A stretch of DNA of 64,000 nt from Piromyces finnis. Its lineage: Eukaryota > Neocallimastigomycota > Neocallimastigomycetes > Neocallimastigales > Neocallimastigaceae. Below are positions 14,230 through 33,515 of this stretch, in pieces; the stretch's first letter is position 1; each line of letters starts with the position of its first letter. Location of the stretch: NCBI GenBank assembly GCA_002104945.1, contig MCFH01000010.1:310001-374000 (forward strand), given 5' to 3'. The position numbers and the translations under genes are program-made. Below the pieces are notes generated by a model. That model was not told the DNA's origin, did no database searches, and worked only from the letters and a program-made list of their open reading frames with translations.

Positions 14230-17200
14230 TTATTTAGCAACATTTTCAGTAAAACATGATGTAATTAATGACATTTGTTCTTGATATTGTGATAATTTAC
14301 TCTTAACATCATTAAGCATTTTAGTCATTCCTTCGGATGATGTGTTTTCATCTAATATTACATTCTTTTCTACTCTTTGATAAATTTGGTTAAGTATTTC
14401 AGTTGTTTTTTCCATTTCATAATTAGTCAAAGTTTGATGAATAACTTCTGTTTCCAAAGTAGCCTATATTAAAAATTTTTAAAAAAAATTAATAATTTGG
14501 AGAATTTCGTTGCTTAAATATTAATTTGTATTATTTATTTACTTGAAGCATTCCAGCAACACTATAATGATCAATTTCTCTGAAAGCTTCTAATAAATCC
14601 TGAACAAGATTTAAAAAAATTTCAGATAACATTGTATGTTGCAATTTTCGTGATATATCAGTAATTTGAGAATGGATTTTTACAATTTCAATAATTAATT
14701 TAGTAATATATGGTGAAACCTCTGTATACAAATATTTATTATATATAATATTTTATTCATTTAATATAATATATATAAATATATAAAAATAAAGAGTATA
14801 TATAAAACATTATTCATTATTTTTACCATGAGGGACTGTAATATAATACCAATCAAAACCACTATATAAAATACCATTTCTAACAATAACACGGATTTTT
14901 ATTAATTTTTTCTTTAGATAATTTTCAAATAATTCGCTATTTAAAAATTTTGATGATTCATATAATTCATTAACTTTTTCTTCGGAGAGACATCTAAATG
15001 AATTTTCATAAAATGTTTTAATTTTTGGGAATATAACTTCATTATAAGCCATAATATTACTCATTATGACTAAAGTTTTGACATCCTATATAAAAAATAT
15101 AATTAAATATTTTTTAATGCTTTTTATTTATTTATTTATTTATAATTAAAACTTATAACTTACATTATTTTTAATGTCAAACTTTTTATTTGGTTTTTTA
15201 TGATGATCGACCATTGTTGTTGCTGAACTAATATTTACTGTATTTAATTCACTACTAATTGAATCATTTAATACTCCAATACTACCAATATCTTCTCCTG
15301 AATTATTTTCATTTGCTTTAACATTTGTTGTACCAATTAATGGGTTATTCAATTTTTCGCTTTCAATAACTTCAAGAATTTCTGATTCCGATGCAACAGA
15401 AAGAAAATGAAAACTATCTAATAATGCAAAATTGGATTTAATAACACAAGTTTCAATTAATTTTATTAACTTTTCGTGTAATTCAATATCATCTTCTAAT
15501 TTATAGAAATCGAAATTAGATTTGGAAGATTTCACTGAAAACATTGAATTTGTTCTTTTACTATTTTTACTTAGATTGTCATTTAAAATGATTGATTCTT
15601 GTGAAGTATGGAGTTTTGTTATAACATTTAATGTTCTTATTATAAATTTAAGGAAGTTATAGAATAATTTAATATATAAAGTTGTATTTGATTTTTCATA
15701 TGTTGTTGATTCTGTTTCTTTTGATATTACTGATATTGGCTTCCTAGTAAGTGTTGATATAGGAAATAATGAACTATCTTCAGATGCTTTTAACCTTAAA
15801 TTAACATATATATCATCATCCATGATCCAATTTTCATACTTAAAGAAAGTTTTAGATTCTTTTTATTAAAAATCAAATATTATATATATATTCAAAATTT
15901 AAATTTTAGGGTTATTTTTGAGTTTTATTTCAATTAAAATTTGTATTTATTATATTATAAAATTTTATTTTTACCTTGAATTGTATTTTTTGAAATAAGC
16001 TCAACTGCTCTTAATTTCAAATTATTAATTAAATCATGTAATGGGGATAAAATAATATCTTCTTTATTATATTTTAAAGCTTTTATTTTATTATATGTAC
16101 TTGAAATATTTTTTAAAATAATACTAAGGAAATAGCATGCAATTAATGGATGAGAATTAACAAATAAAGAACATTCTATAGGAATCATTTGTTTTTTAAA
16201 ATTTACAGAGAAGAGTACTTCCCCATTTTCCAATGAGTATTTTGAATCATTTTTATCAATATCATTTTTATTATCAACTTCATTAATTGAGTTATTTTCA
16301 TTTGAATCTATACTAATATTGTTTAATGAATTTAATTTAATTGGTGATGAAAAAATAGTATAGTCTTTATCTTCATTTTTTCTTATATTATTATTTGAAT
16401 TACTATCTATATTTATTGCAAGACTAGAACTACTTTTTAAATATTCATTACTTTCATCATTAGTAATATCCTTACTTTTACTAATTCCTTTTTCTTTATT
16501 AGCTTCAGCAAAAGCTGCATTACCAATTGAACTCATATGACTAATTGGATTATATAAAATTGATTTGGTTGTAGATGTATCAATAATGATACTATTTTGT
16601 TTTTCCTTTTCTTGTTCTTCGCTCATACCAATTACTCCTTTTCTTTTCTTTTTTTTTAAAGAATTATTTATTTGTGTTTTTTTTACTTTTTTTTCATCTT
16701 CCTTTTTTAATGGAATAACAATAATCTCTCTTTTTCCTTCCAATGAATTCTGACTTTCTAATGTAAATTCATTATCATCATCATCATCATCATCAGAACT
16801 ACTGCCATCATCACTACAATTTGCATAAAAATCACTGAATTTACTTTTTGTTTTTTCTGAGAGTTCTTCAAATGAATTATCCAAGAATAATATTTTAGAA
16901 ATAAGAATTGTGTATAATTCAACCATTTGTCTTATTATTAGTTGACATTTTTCAGCTCTATCATTTTCTTCTTTGGCTTCATTCTTTTTTTTTTTTGAGA
17001 ATGAATCCTAAAATAAATTTATTTAAAATTTTTAGTAAATATTAAATTTATAATTACATTAACTTTAATTAAATTTATCGCTTAAAATTTACCTGGTCAT
17101 ATCTTCCTTCTATATAGTGCATACAAAGTTTCCAATAGTCTGGAAGGAACTTCATTAAAACAGAGGATAACGTTTTAATAACTTTTGACATTTTCACCCA

Positions 17201-19942
17201 TATTTGACAATCATATTCATTTCCTTTTTACAATTATAATTATTAAAATTAATTAAACATTTATATTAAAAAAAATATTATATATATTACACAAAGCAAT
17301 TTTTTAAATACCTATATATGTTTCATAATTATTAATATTTGAATTTAAATTTATTATATCTCGTTGTAATCTTTTTATATCCATCTTTTGATATAAATGG
17401 GTTGGTGGTTTTTCGTTTTCATTTAATAAATCGATTAATATTTCCATAGAAACATTTTTTGTATTTGTTTGAGATTGTGATATATTAAATTTTTCTCCTG
17501 TATTATATATTTCTCTTTTTAGATCTATATTATATAATATATATTTTTAGTTTAAATAATTATAATCATTAAAGAATAAATATATTTTCTATTCGAATAA
17601 TATTAATAAAATAAAATAATTTACCTTTCATTTGAGAAACATGATCTGTAAATATTGATGATAGTAATCTTAAATTCCACTGAAATTGTTGATTTAAATA
17701 AAATGAAACTGGATCCCCTTTTGAATCAAGACTTACTAAATTGCTAGAATATTTATAAAATTTTAATTTTAGTATATATTTTATTTAATATTTATTTTGA
17801 ATAATACTATAGATATTATATAAGATTTCTTGAAATTAAATCAATTTATTATTAAATTTATTATTATTTACAATATATTTTTTTCTTGTATTTTCATTGG
17901 AACTGAAGGATCGGATAATTGGTCATATAAGTATTTATGTATTTGATTTATTGTTATATTTACTTCAGACCAAACTTTAAATTTTATTATATTTTTGTTT
18001 ATAGTAATATAATTATATTATATAAAAATATTTTAATATTTATTATAATCCATTTTACACTATTATTAAATTTGAATATATATAAAGAAATATTCTAAAT
18101 ACCTTCGTCAAATACTTTTTGTTGTCCTTCAGGTATTCTTGATGAACTAACAATTTGATATGATGAATCACTGTCATCTGTAAAAGATTGGATTAAATAC
18201 TTTCCTTTTTTATAATTTTTAACAGCATTGTCAATTTTTCTCTATATTATATTTTATATATTTGATTAAAATCTTAAAAATAAAAATAAAAAAATTATAA
18301 AAAAAATATTTAATTATTTATTACAAGTCTTAAACATTCTTGTAATTTTCTTGGTAAGTCAAAAAAGAATTTCCATCTTTCTAATATATTTAATGTAATT
18401 CTAATCTTTTCTGCTTTATTTCTTCTATCTAAAATAGGACCATATAAATCCTTTGCCATATCAATAACACCTTAATATATATATATAATATTTGTAAATT
18501 AATAAACATTTAATATATAATTTTTTTATTAATATTTCTTATGAATATACTTGATAATTTAGTATTAAATTGTTTGGTTCCCATTTCTTCTGATGATTCT
18601 CGTTTTTGTGTCTTAATATCTAAATAGAATGCTATATATAATAATTTATATTTAATTGATCATAATTTTAAATTTTTAACATAAATAAATTTTATATATA
18701 AAATGAATTATCAAAAACATTATTCAATTAATACAATCAATTGTTGCCTTGGAATTAACAAAATGTTCAAAATAGTTTTTTACTAGATTCTTTAAAATCT
18801 CAGTTCTTTGTTCTACTAAATTTCTTAAATTTTCGGATCCATTTTCTAAATCTCTATATGATGTTCCTCTATGAACTTCTTTTAAAAATAAAATTGGATC
18901 AAATTCTTTTCTTGAAATATTTAATCCTTGTTGATCTTAAATATTAATTATTTATTAATATTATATTAATAAATAATTTATTGTAAAGATATATATAAAA
19001 AAAGACAAATGATAATAAATATAAATGTAAGACTATAAAAAATTAATTTATTTTTAATAATAATAAAGTATGAAGATAAAATTTACTTATAGTTTGATTT
19101 ATATGTGCAAGAGTCTTCTTTCTTTGTATTCTATTACTATAATAATATTAAACAAAAAATTTTGAATGGTTTATTATATATTTTAAATTAATTTTTAAAT
19201 ATTTTCGAAATATTAATATATAATAAAAATAAAGAATATATAAAAAATATATACTTTAATACAGAGTCTTTTATTCCTAAAGGATCAGCATCATCTCCTA
19301 TAGCTACTTGTGTTTGTTGAATATCCTCTGAGCTTGAATTACAACTACCAGATAAATTAAAACTTGAATTGATATCAAATTTATTTAAAAGAATTGATAC
19401 TTCGCTGTCTTCATCATACCATTCCGATGGTGATAACGAATCAAGACTATAAATAATAATAATAATAATAATAATAATAATTAATAATCTATTTAAATAT
19501 ATTTGAATTCTATACTAATTAAATGAAATCTAGCTTTTTATATGGTATTAATATTATTTATATAAAAATTTTATTAATTATTTTATTCATTAACTAATAA
19601 TATTGAATTTATATAATATATTGAATATAAATGAATGTTTCATTTTATTTATATATATTTGATTTTTAATATTGTAATACTTTTAAAAATTCTGAAAATT
19701 GAAATATTTATATAAAAAAAATAATTATTTTCAAAATATGTGGATAGTGTGATATTTGTTATTTATTTATTTACCCATAAAAGTCAAGTATTGTTTCTAA
19801 TTTATATTTATAAATTAACATTATTATTAATTCGTTTTGGGAATATTTTAATTAAAATTTATTTTATTATTATACCTTCATTAAAATCTGTGTAGATTTC
19901 TTTATTATCTAATTCATAATTTGATTCACTATCAGATTCCAT
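14230..19942 (-). CDS. SEC5: exocyst subunit Sec5 (EXOC2)
   Basis: This long gene has well over a dozen short introns. Its N-terminal exons read ETILDFYGLDSLSPSEW, then DADPLGIKDSVL, then FDPILFLKEVHRGTSYRDL with LENLVEQRTEILKNLVKNYF-like heptads and SKATID, which is the Sec5 signature that opens the exocyst rod. Later exons carry DLYGPILDRRNKAEKIRITL and LERWKFFFDLP, also Sec5. The middle (about 15955-16926 plus 15146-15823) holds a large acidic, Ser/Asn-rich low-complexity insertion not found in yeast or animal Sec5. The C-terminal helices end at CFTENVAK. Sec5 tethers secretory vesicles to the plasma membrane as part of the octameric exocyst and in fungi drives tip growth. The start MESDSESNYE is the first ATG that splices in frame (exon 1 is 19942-19876). 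Many introns were not joined base by base. Confidence 0.88.
19451..19482. repeat. (AAT)n microsatellite in a SEC5 intron
   Basis: About ten AAT units lie next to the acceptor of the exon that begins LDSLSPSEW. Confidence 0.85.
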
Positions 19943-20787
19943 TACAATTAAATTGTTTTCTTTTCATTAAAATTCATTAAATTTTTAATATATTAGATAT
20001 GTATAATAAATTATTTTAAGTATAATAAAAATAATATGTGAGCAATAATTAGATATGATATATGATGTATTAAATGATATTAAATAATCTTAATTTAAAT
20101 AACCGATTTATTATGAATTAATAAATTTAAATTTATAATTTCTTTATTATTTACCTAAATAAAATAGTTTATAGAATACTTTCTAAATATCACACATTGA
20201 ATTATATTCGAATAAAAAAATTTTTTTTAAATTTCTTTTTTTATATTTATTAAATTTATATTCTATTTTACTATTTTGTTCAAATATAAAACTAAATTAT
20301 ATTTTTTATACTATATACACTATATATATGAATTTTATATTTATTTTTGTTATTTTTTTAAAGTAAAAAAAAAAAGAAAAGAAAAAAGAAAAGATATATA
20401 TAAATTTAATTATGTAATAGTAATTTTAAAAATGTTTTTCTATCATTATTAAAAATTATTAATTTTATTATTTTTTTTAAATGGAAAATTTTAATTAATA
20501 AAATTTCATCTTAAATTTTTTTAAAAAACAAAAAAGAAATTTAAAATAAAAATTTATTATTGTTTGACAATTTTAATAAAATTTTTTATTTAAAAAACGA
20601 AAAATGTTTTGAAAATAATAAAATCAAAGATTGAGTAGTGAAAAGGAATAATAATATTAATAAATTAAACAAATATTTTTTATATAATAAATTAATATTT
20701 TATTATATACATTTTACAGTACTCTTAATATAAATTATATTAAAAGCATATTATCACATATTAATTAAAGAAAAAATAATAAAAAAA
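19943..20787. other. divergent intergenic region SEC5 / aldolase
   Basis: The 845 bp are very A/T-rich, with A-tracts near 20366-20394 just upstream of the aldolase gene. No open frame or RNA gene. Confidence 0.55.
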
Positions 20788-22221
20788 ATGGAGAAGTATA
20801 TTACAAAAACTTTTAAATCATATACTGTTTTAAGAAGTTATTCTACTTTTGTAAATAAAAGTAAAAAATTATTAGATATTATAAAACCTGGTGTAGTTGT
20901 CGGAAATGATTTATATAAACTTTATAATTATGCAAAAGATAATGGATTTGCCATTCCTGCTGTAAATTGTACTTCTTCTTCTACTGTTAATGCTACTCTA
21001 GAAGCAGCAAAGGAATTAAAAGCACCAATTATTATACAATTTTCAAATGGTGGTTCTGCATTTTATGCTGGAAAAGGTTTAAATAATAAAAATCAAGAAG
21101 CCGCAACAATAGGTGCTATATCTGGGGCACTTCATGTACGTCAGGTAGCAAAATCATATGGAATTCCTGTAATTTTACATTCTGACCATTGTGCCAGAAA
21201 GCTTTTGCCTTGGATGGATGGGATGATAAAAGCAGATAATGAATATTTTGAAATCCATGGTAAAAATAGTATATTATAAATAAATAATCCAATTTAGAAT
21301 ATAATTTTTAAGATTTCAAATTTCAAATTATAAATTAAATTTTTATTTATTATTATTGAAAAATTATTTAATAATAATAACTATTTATTTATTTCAAAAT
21401 TTCAATAATAATAATAATAATAATAATAACGTTCTTTTTAAAATTATTTTTTAAAATTACATTTATTAATAATTCATACCATTTTTGCCAACATTAATAT
21501 TATATTTATTAAAATAAATTTTTATATTTTTAATAATATAGGGGAACCGCTCTTTTCTTCTCATATGTTTGACCTTTCGGAAGAAAATAAAGAAGATAAT
21601 ATTAAAACTTGTATATCTTATTTCAAAAAAATGGCCAAAATAAATCAGTTTATTGAAATGGAAATTGGCATTACCGGGGGCGAAGAAGATGGTGTTGATA
21701 ATACAAATGCTAAAAATAGCTCATTGTATACTAAACCAGAAGATATATGGGATGTCTATCGTGAATTTAGTAAAGTTAGTCCATTTTTCACAATTGCAGC
21801 AGCATTTGGAAATGTTCATGGTGTATATAAACCAGGGAATGTTGTTTTACGACCAGATCTTTTGGGAAAACATCAAGAATATATTAGAAATAAAATAAAT
21901 TCTAAAGAAAAGAATCCAGTTTCATTTGTTTTTCACGGAGGTTCAGGATCAACAAAGCAAGAAATTCAAACTGCTCTTCAAAATGGTATTGTAAAAATGA
22001 ATATTGACACAGATACTCAATGGGCCTATTGGTCAGGTGTAAATAATTTTTATAATAAAAAAAAGGATTATCTTCAAAATCAAATTGGAAATCCGGAAGG
22101 TAATGATAAGCCGAACAAAAAATATTATGATCCTCGTTCATGGCTTAGAGAAGGTGAAAAATCAATGGTAGAACGTATTAAAGAAGCGTGTATTAATTTA
22201 AATAATGTCAACATATTATAA
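20788..22221 (+). CDS. FBA1: class II fructose-bisphosphate aldolase with N-terminal extension
   Basis: Two exons (20788-21259 and 21542-22221) join across CAT GGG GAA CCG and give 383 residues. The class II, zinc-dependent, yeast-type aldolase is unmistakable: FAIPAVNCTSSST, PIIIQFSNGGSAFYAGKG, VILHSDHCARKLLPW (catalytic Asp and zinc His), EPLFSSHMFDLSEE, EMEIGITGGEEDG, FGNVHGVY (zinc His), FHGGSGS (zinc His and phosphate loop), and NIDTDTQWAY. It cleaves fructose 1,6-bisphosphate to DHAP and glyceraldehyde 3-phosphate. About 22 residues precede the position where yeast Fba1 starts. They are rich in Lys, Thr, Ser and Tyr, with LRSYSTF at residues 15-21. This fits a mitochondrial-type presequence with an R-3 cleavage site (RSY then S19). 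All catalytic residues are retained and the frame is intact. Confidence 0.96.
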
Positions 22222-22608
22222 AAATATACTTTTTCAAAGCATATAGTAATAAAATTGTAACATATATATAATATAAGCAGAAAATATTATAAATATGAAA
22301 ATAATATATAAATTCAACATAAAGAAATAAATTTTTATCAAAATAAATAACTGAAAACTTAATAAATAAATTGATACCGCTTCTAAAAATTATTAGTTGG
22401 ATATTTATTAAAGTATTTTATAAGGTAACACTTACAATTAATTATTATCGTTATTATTATTTTATTATTATTATTATTATTATTATTCAAATAATTTAGA
22501 AATATATATTACACTACATTTAATATTAGTATCTATAAATTATATAAACTTATTAATTTATTTAAATATGATAAATATTATAAATATAAAAAAATTATTA
22601 AAAAACAT
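22222..22608. other. convergent 3' intergenic region
   Basis: The 387 bp lie between the aldolase stop and the stop of the Lys-rich gene, and contain a (TTA)n run around 22452-22487. Nothing else seen. Confidence 0.6.
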
Positions 22609-23598
22609 TTAAATAGCAAATTTAACTCTCTTTGTTTTCTTAGAAGACTTTTCAATTTTTTCAGACTTTTCAGATTCAATTGCTTCGGCAATTATTTTCT
22701 TATTCTAATATTTATATTTATATCAGTAATAAATTTATATAGTATTTGTATATTTAAATATATTTATTTACCTTTTTCTTCAATTTTGATTTTGACTTTA
22801 TTATAGATTTCATTTCCTCCTATTTTAAATATTTGTTATTTACATAAGTTTTTAATTTTCTAACTTTATTTATGTCAATAATTATAAAAATCAAATACCA
22901 ATTTTTGCTTTTTATCATCCTTTCTTTGTTGTAATTTTTGTTCTCTTTGTGAAAAATATTCATCTCTTGCTTTCTATTGAGTTTTTATATTTATATTGAA
23001 GGAAAAAAAAAACATTAATAATAATATAGAATTATAATTGATAAACATTATTAAATTAATAATTACTTGTTTTGTTAATTTCATATTAATTTTTGATTCT
23101 TCAGTATCATTAACAGTATCAATTAATTTTAGCATTGAATCCTTTTTTCCATATATTTTATTATTTTTTTAAAAAAAATGAAAATTATGATTAACAAATA
23201 GGAAATTTATATAAGTTAAAAAATTTTTTGAATATTATAAAATTTAATAAAAAATTTACCTCAGTAATATATTTTCCCTTCTTCTCAACCTTAACATATT
23301 ATAAGAAATTTATTTTTCATTTTAAATAGAAATATAATATTAATATATATTTAATACGAAATATTTATTTCATTTTTTAATGAAAAATATATATTATAAA
23401 TTTTAAAATTATATATTTTAAAATTACTTTTTCATCGTTATTTTTTCCTTTATTCTTTATACTTTTATTCTTTTTTTTATTATTATTTATTTTGCTTTGT
23501 AATTTCTTTTGATCTTTTGTAACTTTTAAATTTTCATCTTCTATTTTTGTTCTTTTTACAATTTCAAAATTATTATTTTGTACTTTTCTTTTGGCCAT
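22609..23598 (-). CDS. small Lys-rich protein, nucleolar-type, unknown family
   Basis: Six phase-0 exons join into 164 residues. Internal exons end at clean codon boundaries, and all donors read GTAA or GTAT. The protein is strongly basic. The N-terminus MAKRKVQNNNFEIVKR looks like a nuclear signal. A charged helical middle (KARDEYFSQREQKLQQRKDD, EEMKSIIKSKSKLKKK) probably forms a single alpha helix or coiled coil, and the tail is SSKKTKRVKFAI. Composition and the basic C-terminal motif resemble small rRNA-processing factors of fungi, but I do not recognise the family, so function is unassigned. The exon joins are well supported; the biochemical role is not. Confidence 0.75.
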
Positions 23599-24640
23599 TT
23601 TACTGTTAACTTTTAAAATTATAAAAAAAAAATGAAGAAATAATATATAATGATATATTTATTGGAAAAATTCCTTATATAAATAATTTGGAAATAAATA
23701 AATAAATGTTTCACAAAAAAAAAAGTTTTGTAATGGCGTATTATACATATTGTATATATAATACATTAAAAATGTTGTACAGAATTGAAATAAAAATATA
23801 ATTATTCACATGTTAATTTTCTATATATAAATATATATTTTTTTTATTTTAATTTAATAATTTATTAATTAAATTTTAAATGTCAACATTTAAAAAATTC
23901 AAAAGATAAAATTTAAAGATTTTTAAAGCTTAAAAAATACTAATCAAGCTAACTAAAAAAATATGTATTTTTTTGGTTAAATAAATAATGTAAAATAACA
24001 TTTCAAGTTATAAATAATATAATCATTTATTAGTAATTACTAAATAAATAAATATCGGAATTATTTGATGAAAGAAAAAAAGAAAATTAACTCTAAATAA
24101 AAGTATACATTAAATAATTCGAAAAATACATATACTTAAGAAGAAATTAGAAATTAGTAATAGCTGTTATATACATTTATTAATTTATTTACATTTATTT
24201 CTTATAATTGTTTTTATTTATATATTTAATATCTTTTATTTATAAAGACTATTAAAAAAAGAAATAAATAATAATAAGGAAAAAGTGTAAAAGAATTGTA
24301 ATAAATTATTATATTTTAGAAATTACTTTTTTTTATGTGAGTAAAAGTACAATATTAAATTTATAAAGTATAATAACAAAAAATAAAAATAAATATAATA
24401 ATAATAAATATATAATACTATTTTATTATTAAAATTGAAACTTTGTATATATATATATATATTTTTTTTTCCATTCATTCATTAAATTCTTTATTTTATT
24501 ATTTATATATTATTTATATTTATATTAATCTTTAATGTAGATATAAATATTTAATGAAATAAATAGTATATATATATATATATATTTAATTATAACTTTT
24601 AAAGGTCAATAATATAATATATATATAATAAAAAGTAAAA
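23599..24640. other. divergent intergenic region
   Basis: The 1,042 bp lie between the Lys-rich gene and the C1/Pex24 gene. (TA)n runs occur at about 24447-24463 and 24569-24585 near the C1 gene start. No open frame or RNA gene recognised. Confidence 0.55.
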
Positions 24641-28293
<3,653 letters not shown>

Positions 28294-28867
28294 ATAAATT
28301 ATTTATATTCAAATTTATAATTTTCATTTATTTATATTTTTCTTTTGAACATTACATTTTCGTTATTTAACTTTTTTTTTAATAAATATTTATTATTTAT
28401 TGCTAATCATTTTTAAAAAAATAATTATAAATTTATTTTTAGAATATATAAATTCTTCTAACAAATAATAATTATTAAATCTAAAACAAAAATATATTAA
28501 AAAAAAAAAAAATTAAAAAAGGCTATCAACATTAATAAAATAAATAAATTAGAAATAAAATTAATAAAATTTTTCTATATATATATATATATTTTTTTTT
28601 TGACTCTATTTATTTTATTTTAATATATTTGATATTGATTTTTTTTAAATATCAAAAATTGAAAAGAAAAATGCATTAATGAAATTAATGTCAATGAAAA
28701 ATCTATTTATTTAATAAAAAGAAGATAAAGTTTTTAAAATTAATAATTACTAAATATTTTCTTATTTTTTACTACATATATATCTAAAATAAATGAATTT
28801 ATATTAAAGTATATTAAAATTATTAAATAAAGATTTTTTTTTCTTTACATTTTTCTATCTTTTTATT
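28294..28867. other. convergent 3' intergenic region
   Basis: The 574 bp lie between the C1/Pex24 and DRC1 stop codons, with an A-run at about 28498-28512 and a (TA)n/T-run near 28577-28600. Nothing coding. Confidence 0.6.
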
Positions 28868-32654
<3,787 letters not shown>

Positions 32655-32949
32655 ATTAGTATTTATTTTTATTTGCAAATATATATATTTACTTTACTTT
32701 AAATTCTATTTTCAATAAATCAATTTTTATATTTAATAGATATAATGAAATGTTTTTTATTTAAAAATTATTATTTTTATATAGTTTTATAATAAAATAT
32801 TGTTAAATATCTTCGAATATATAATAAAATTTAATTTCGATTATTCTCTTAAAAAACAATAATAAAAACAATTTTTTTTATTCAATGTGGATTCGGAGTT
32901 ATTATTGAAATTAAAATAATTAATATAATTATATTTTATAATGTGAGAA

Positions 32950-32973
32950 CACGTGATATAATGAGTGTATCAC
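32950..32973. promoter_or_regulatory. CACGTG E-box overlapping an inverted repeat
   Basis: CACGTG at 32950-32955 overlaps GTGATA (32953-32958), which is mirrored by TATCAC at 32968-32973 across a 9-base spacer. CACGTG is the core site of bHLH factors in fungi. It lies 295 bp from the DRC1 start and 566 bp from IST1. Function is inferred from sequence only. Confidence 0.3.
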
Positions 32974-33023
32974 CAAAAATTTTTGGAAACATTTTTCTAT
33001 TTTATAGTTATAATTCTTAATAG

Positions 33024-33028
33024 CCAAT
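33024..33028. promoter_or_regulatory. CCAAT box candidate
   Basis: A CCAAT pentamer in the sequence tagCCAATgaaac stands out in nearly pure A/T DNA, about 50 bp from the E-box in the shared DRC1/IST1 promoter. It would be a site for the fungal HAP/NF-Y complex; a five-base match alone is weak. Confidence 0.25.
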
Positions 33029-33515
33029 GAAACTAAAGTAAAATTAAATTAATATTTTTTTTTCTTTTAATATAATATTCTTTAGGCCAAACAATTCTTT
33101 TTTCTTTATGCCTCCTCTATACTACAACTTATTAAAATTAAATATATGTTATGTTATAATTAAAAATTTTACCTTTCTAAATAAACAACAGAATTTCAAT
33201 TATTTTTGTCATAGCTATTAATGTATTTAATCATATTATATAATTATAATAATATAATATAATAGAGATAATTATTTAATATAAATTAATTGTATAAGCC
33301 ACATATTATTTATTACATTATTATTTTTTGAATATTATTATAAATAACCAAAAGTTTATTTCTTAATAATTATAATTAATTAATAGTATCAATTTTAAAT
33401 TTAATTTTAAAGTTTTAATCATTAAGAATATTTTTATATTTATAGGCCATTTATATTTTTTTTTTTTACTTTTTATTTTGTAGCAATAATAAAAATTATA
33501 TTATATTTCAAAAAT

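Larger units (their letters stand above)
32655..33515. other. divergent intergenic region DRC1 / IST1
   Basis: The 861 bp hold both promoters. A comparatively G+C-rich patch at 32940-33030 contains a CACGTG E-box, an inverted repeat and a CCAAT pentamer (listed separately). No open frame. Confidence 0.55.
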
